A DNA stretch of 33,069 nt from Chara braunii (Eukaryota > Streptophyta > Charophyceae > Charales > Characeae), in contig BFEA01000335.1 of NCBI GenBank assembly GCA_003427395.1, positions 727,166 through 760,234 of the forward strand. Direction: 5' to 3'. Position numbers and translations under genes: made by a program. Under the pieces are notes generated by a model. It saw only the letters and a program-made list of their open reading frames with translations. It searched no databases and was not told the DNA's origin. Positions 29,153 through 33,069 of the stretch are shown one piece after another (position 1 is the first letter of the stretch; the number at the start of each line of letters is the position of its first letter).

Positions 29153-29510
29153 CCATTGGCATAGGGAGGGCCAACACTAAGAGGAAGGGCATAGAAAAGG
29201 GCCTTAACGGCCACTTGACACTTGGCATGCTAAGAAAAGAAAGAAAATAAAATAAAAATGTGGAAAAATAAGACAAAAAAAGTGAGAGGGAATGAGTGAG
29301 TTGGCCGTCAGTAGGGACTGCCACAAGTAGGGACTAGCAGGTCCCTACTGTCCAAAAAAGGAGGAAAAGCAAAAGAGAAGAAAAAAGAAAAAAAAAAGAA
29401 AAAAAAAAAAGGCCTTAACGATAAAAAACGCCCACTTGGGGAGATGCATCCATGACCAGATACATTATGGAATATGGCAGGTGCAAAGGGCATTGATTTT
29501 CTCTTGATTT

Positions 29511-29782
29511 TGCAAAGAAAATCAAGGCCCCATACAACCGAGACACAACGGATTGCATGAGGGAAGAGAAACGCATGTTTTAGGTGCATTCAGAGCTGCC
29601 AATATTGAGCCCGGATGCACTTGAAAGTTGGTCATTTCTAGTTGTGGGACAATGGGGCTAGGAAATTAACCCCCATTGCAGTCCGAGTTACAACGGACTG
29701 CATATGGAAGGGAAAACACATGTTTTAGGTGCATCCAAAGCCAATATTGAGCCCGAATGCACTTGAAAATTGAGCTCTTCAT
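29511..29782. repeat. about 160-bp tandem duplication carrying the dyad element
   Basis: The segment 29540-29625 and the segment 29690-29775 share CATGTTTTAGGTGCAT, CCAATATTGAGCCC and ATGCACTTGAAA. Each is preceded by the dyad (decayed at 29536-29559, intact at 29677-29702). A third, poorer piece lies near 31040-31080. Confidence 0.82.
29677..29702. repeat. dyad element TGCAGTCCG-N8-CGGACTGCA, copy 2
   Basis: Perfect 9-bp arms, loop AGTTACAA. A degenerate relative follows at 29839-29864. Confidence 0.92.
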
Positions 29783-29864
29783 TTTCTTTCAGTTTGGGAT
29801 AAGTTGTGGGGCTATGGGACTAAAAAAATGGCCACAGCTGCAGTATGGGAAATAACGGACTGCA

Positions 29865-30179
29865 TAAGGATGCCTAGGCCAAGGGAAAAATGAGTCATGA
29901 CAAACCCAAAGGACTAGAAGAGAGTGATTTCGGCATGAGGCAAATAGAAACGGTAAACGACAACCGTGAGATGAGATCTCGCGGCCAAGAATATCGGCAC
30001 ACATGGGGCACGTGACAAGGAGACATTGAAACTTACAAAGGCAAGAAGGTCCCAAAATAAAAATGGGACGACCTCCGGGACGATGCCGGGGACTAAATGG
30101 GCCTAAATAAAAGTAGTCGAAAAATAGAACGTCCGCCGGCGGGACTACCGACGTGACAAAAAAATGAAACTAGTACGGG
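29865..30179. other. no gene seen
   Basis: Between the third dyad and repeat copy 2. Phrases such as GCCGGGGACTA and GGCGGGACTACCGACG recall the 26-bp minisatellite in a decayed form. Confidence 0.4.
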
Positions 30180-30780
30180 GAGAGTGGCGGGGACTTGAGT
30201 TGTCCCAAGGTAACCCTGAGCCAGCATAAGGAATGGACACACAAAGCAAGCCAGAGATCAAAATTTGGACAGTGGAAAATATTAACACCACTAGTGTAAG
30301 CACTAGTGGGATCAAGTGAGAAAGCCATGAGAGAAAAAAAAGCAAAATAATGATGGTGGAAGAGCTGCCCAGCAGTCTGAGGTATCTCGGACTAGCTAAG
30401 CATGGAAAAATAGAGCCCCAAGGGGTTCAACATGAAAAAAGGTTGTCAAAAGAAAATTGAAACAAAGGGGGCTCTCAATTGAGACTAACGAAGACAAAAT
30501 GGAGCCCCCTAGGAGCATGGGGGTGCCATTATTGTAATCCGAGATAAAACGGCTAACTGTTGAGTCTGAACTTGGCCATGGATGAGGATCCATAGCCTAG
30601 AAAAAGACTCAACAACTACTTGACACTTATCACATCAGAAATTAAAAAAAAGAAAAGAAAAATGAGAAAAAAAATGAAGGAGGAATGAGACAAAGAGGAA
30701 GAAAAGAGTGGAGGAAAATGTGTCGGCCTATTAGGACTGGCAAAGTAGGGAATGGCAGGTCCCTACTGTGACCTCATCCC
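30180..30780. repeat. copy 2 of the diverged long direct repeat
   Basis: Partner of 28680-29360. It contains CCACTAGTG-TAAG-CACTAGTGG at 30288-30309, a decayed dyad at about 30533-30555 and GCAGGTCCCTACTGT near 30757. Confidence 0.65.
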
Positions 30781-31430
30781 TCCACAAGTAGTGGAGGACA
30801 ATCCGGATTGCAAAGATATGGTCCTTGGGGCATTATCTCTACAATATCTGAGTTAAAAAAGACAAAATTAAAAAAAAATGCAAAGGGGAAATGGTCGGTT
30901 TTCTCTTGGTCCATAGATCTGAGATCCATGGAGGAAGGAATATGGCCCGTTTTGGACGAGGCCTACCCAAACGGCCAACTCCGGAACGAGTTGGCAACCC
31001 AAAATGGAAATAAACAAAAGAAAAAGAAAGAAAAAAAATTGTGCATTTGGCCCGAAAAAAAGGCCAGATGCACCAAAAATTGAAAAAGTAAACCTAGGGG
31101 CTCCAATTTGAAACAAGGACTACGTCGGGGTGGCACGAAATATTGTGGGCCTTGGATCTCGGTCAGATCCAAGGCTGAAAAGGCACCGAGGCATGGGTAA
31201 ATACCTCAACCTACCAAAAATGGGGTAGAAACTGAAAAAAAAAATCTCTTCATTGAGGCTGCCCCTTAAATAAACAGGCATTACTGTCAAGAATAAGCAA
31301 ATGGAAATTATAAATGATGTACATCTTCTTGAGTATTACATAAAATAAGAAGGTCGTAGTAATTCATTTCCAAGCACACGGCTCTCCATCAGGTTGGCAA
31401 GACTACTGACTGTTTCCCTTCCATTTTCAT
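30781..31430. other. A-rich unassigned sequence with hairpins
   Basis: CCTTGGATCT-CGGTC-AGATCCAAGG at 31150-31174 has perfect 10-bp arms. CCATAGATCTGAGATCCATGG lies near 30910. Poly-A-rich runs account for the 91-codon Lys-rich frame at 30808-31083. Confidence 0.55.
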
Positions 31431-31465
31431 GTACTATGGAAACTCTGACGCCACACTTGGTGTCG

Positions 31466-31670
31466 GGCTTGTTGTTTTAAACCAGCTAATACAGCATGAT
31501 GAGCCCAAGTTACAGCAGCTCCAGATGAAAGTACAATAAGAGTATTTAAAAAAGAGATTCCCCAAGGATCTAACACATCAATACCTTTTAGAGGCCAAAT
31601 AGCTCCAATTTCTACGGTAGGCGCCAGACTTGAATGAAAGAAAGCCCAAAAAAAAGCTACAAAAAACATG
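31466..31670 (-). pseudogene. cox3: nuclear copy of mitochondrial cox3 fragment
   Basis: Minus-strand codons encode [20 protein letters not shown], then [18 protein letters not shown] and [17 protein letters not shown]. This is the central part of cytochrome c oxidase subunit III, a membrane protein of respiratory complex IV. About 68 of some 265 residues are present and no stop interrupts them. It ends after AGLKQQA on one side. On the other it ends directly before the rps12 piece, which lies on the opposite strand. Confidence 0.93.
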
Positions 31671-31673
31671 CAA

Positions 31674-31827
31674 AATAGCTAAAGTGAGATTAACCAATCG
31701 AAATGAGGTTATTGCATACATCCCGAGAGAAGGCCATAATTTACAAGAGCACTCTATTGTTATGGTTCGAGGAGGTAGAGTCAAAGATTTGCCTGGTGTA
31801 AAATGCCATTGTATTCGAGGAGTGAAA
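31674..31827 (+). pseudogene. rps12: nuclear copy of mitochondrial rps12 fragment
   Basis: Plus-strand codons encode [18 protein letters not shown], then [20 protein letters not shown] and [13 protein letters not shown]. This is the conserved core of ribosomal protein S12, which contacts the decoding centre. The wording ([14 protein letters not shown]) fits the mitochondrial and not the chloroplast version. An Arg replaces the usual Gly in YIPREGHNL, possibly decay. It is wedged between cox3 and nad5 pieces of opposite orientation. Confidence 0.92.
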
Positions 31828-32004
31828 CACGACATCTTTCGATGTCTCGCTTAAAAGCATTGGTTGGAGCAAGAAAAGTGAGAAAAAGTAAACGAAAAGA
31901 ATAATAAGAAGTCAAAAATACAAAAAAACTTCCAAGCCAAAAAACCAAATTACCACTTATGGTATATTTAGTATAAGCAAGTTTTAAGATCACATCCTTT
32001 GGGC
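31828..32004 (-). pseudogene. nad5: nuclear copy of mitochondrial nad5 fragment
   Basis: Minus-strand codons encode [35 protein letters not shown] and [20 protein letters not shown], a C-terminal part of NADH dehydrogenase subunit 5, an antiporter-like subunit of respiratory complex I. No stop lies within it. It is about 58 codons of a protein near 670 residues. It adjoins the rps12 fragment with little or no spacer. Confidence 0.93.
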
Positions 32005-32670
32005 ATTTGGACTCAAGGGGGCAGCATTTTGGGAGTGAAAAAAAGGCTGGAGGTGGCCAAAAGGCAATCCGAGTTGGTACCAACCACTCGGAATGCATGT
32101 ACTTAGCCAAAATAAGGCCCAGGTACCCTCGAAAGGGCCTAGTGGTGAATTTTTGCCTTGGGGGTACCTCGGTTCACCTCAAGGCACATGGGGAGGCCCA
32201 TAGGCTGGCCGAAGTGCTGGTTTCAACCTACATAAGCTGAGAATTCAGTCCGCCACACTCACATTTGCATGAGGTGTGCCCATGCTGCCCAAGTGAGCTC
32301 ATAGGAGCACTTCTCTCACTTGGAGTGAGGAGAGGGGAACCCCTGCAAGTTGGAGAGCTTAGAGGAGACTGTGAGCTAGTGTGAGGAGCTTTAGAGGCTA
32401 GTGGCAATGAGGCTGGCCTAGGAGGGTGGTCCGCCATAGCCCCCAGACTGTGAGGAAGAAGGCAAGGCTAAAGAGAGTCTCATTAGTCGTCCTAGAGGGG
32501 AGGACTCCATAACCATATTGATAGGAGCTTGGTGCAACTTGAGGGAGACTGAGAAGGGGGAGTGAAAAGGGTTTGAGGAAGAAAGAAGCCATAGCCAAGT
32601 GAGGAGGAGCATCTCCAAGACTGGTACAACTCCAAGACCCGAGAGGAGGTGAGTGGAGAAAATGAGAAGC
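32005..32670. other. no gene seen
   Basis: Short frames on both strands only. GAGTG/GTGAGG-rich phrases are present; no known domain. Confidence 0.5.
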
Positions 32671-32808
32671 TTCCTCTTTATCTTCTTCTTCTTCTTCCTC
32701 TTCTTCTTATTTCTTCCTCTTCTTCTTCTTTTTCTTCTTCTCCTTCCTCCTCTTCTTCTTTTTCTCTTCCTTCTTCTTCTTCTTCTTCTTCCTCCTCTTC
32801 TTATTCTC
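32671..32808. repeat. (CTT)n-rich imperfect microsatellite
   Basis: CTT triplets broken by CCT and TTT. Both strands are open, giving Leu/Phe/Ser or Arg/Lys-rich peptides that are not genes. The remaining 260 bp to the window end hold a twice-repeated AAATCGCTACTT (about 32949 and 33040) and nothing coding. Confidence 0.93.
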
Positions 32809-33069
32809 CCATCCACCCATGTTTCAAACATCTACACTTTCTCTTATCGTGTCTCTTTCCATAGATGCCTTCCAAAGATTAGTACAGAGAGTAACGGGCT
32901 TCTCCACTAGTAATAAACTCCCCATTGTCCATTTTTTCACTCTAGAATAAATCGCTACTTACCCTTTTGTGTATGTGTGCTCAAAAGTGAGTTTCACTCA
33001 CTTTCTCTCCATGTCTTGCTTCATTCTTCACTTGGGTAAATCGCTACTTCTATCTTTGCTTATTCTAGT

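Larger units (their letters stand above)
28680..29360. repeat. copy 1 of a diverged long direct repeat
   Basis: Shares ordered blocks with 30180-30780: GTGGCGGGGAC, the CCACTAGTG palindrome with flanking AATATTA, CATTATTG..(A/G)TCCGAGATA.AACGG, ACTTGACACTT, then AGTAGGGA.{3}GCAGGTCCCTAC. The spacing falls from about 1500 to about 1410 bp along the repeat because of indels. Copies of this length flanking about 0.8 kb could be LTRs of a non-coding element, but no primer-binding site was found. Confidence 0.65.

Noticed and set aside
28490-31174. CRISPR-like array
   Set aside because: The 26-bp units are contiguous without unique spacers, and the dyads are irregularly spaced in a eukaryotic context.
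4405-32004. The window as an actual mitochondrial contig
   Set aside because: Mitochondrial pieces total under 1 kb, are truncated, and sit among chromoviruses, a SINE and long microsatellites typical of nuclear DNA.
32418-32910. Arg/Lys-rich and Leu/Ser-rich frames at the right end
   Set aside because: Both are translations of the CTT/GAA microsatellite.

Overview
This is repeat-dominated nuclear DNA from a streptophyte, probably a charophyte alga such as Chara or an early-diverging land plant. The reasons are inferential. There are several nuclear copies of plant-type mitochondrial genes (ccmF, rpl16, cox3, rps12, nad5), read without obvious need for RNA editing. There are Ty3 chromovirus retrotransposons primed by initiator-Met tRNA, tRNA-derived SINE-like elements, long microsatellites and intron-like splice signals. 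No complete conserved nuclear gene is recognisable. Bacterial features (operons, Shine-Dalgarno sites, CRISPR) are absent.

Layout. 1-1.5 kb: microsatellites and pyrimidine-rich low complexity. 1.6-4.3 kb: tRNA-like inverted repeat, an LTR-like repeat whose relative lies inverted at 24.3-24.8 kb, and unassigned sequence. 4.4-14.05 kb: a (CA)n tract carrying a ccmF fragment, then a nearly complete minus-strand Ty3 chromovirus (4573-13747) with about 1.1-kb LTRs. Its integrase/chromodomain block (5669-7368) has flipped at the LTR boundary, and its gag holds a mitochondrial rpl16 insertion bounded by a 13-14-bp duplication. A short unidentified coding-like remnant lies on its right flank. 14.2-16.0 kb: two fold-back elements and a tRNA-headed SINE with a 12-bp target duplication. 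16-20.4 kb: microsatellites, minisatellites and one possible exon. 20.4-20.8 kb: possible terminal exons of a minus-strand nuclear gene plus a 22-bp hairpin. 21.4-23.5 kb: the 5' part of a second plus-strand LTR element (primer-binding site, zinc knuckle, protease).

25.4-27.6 kb: a nearly perfect 342-bp inverted duplication with a 10-bp spacer. It creates a divergent truncated copy of the 5' end of a 423-codon coiled-coil reading frame. 27.6-31.2 kb: an integrase remnant, a 26-bp minisatellite and a palindrome-rich zone of diverged direct repeats. 31.4-32.0 kb: a mosaic of three mitochondrial gene pieces in mixed orientation. The rest is simple repeats and unassigned DNA.

The genes do not form a pathway. 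The window records transposon insertion, capture of organelle DNA, inversion and mutational decay. The best candidates for something undescribed are the inverted duplication with its unknown coiled-coil protein and the hairpin-rich repeat zone.
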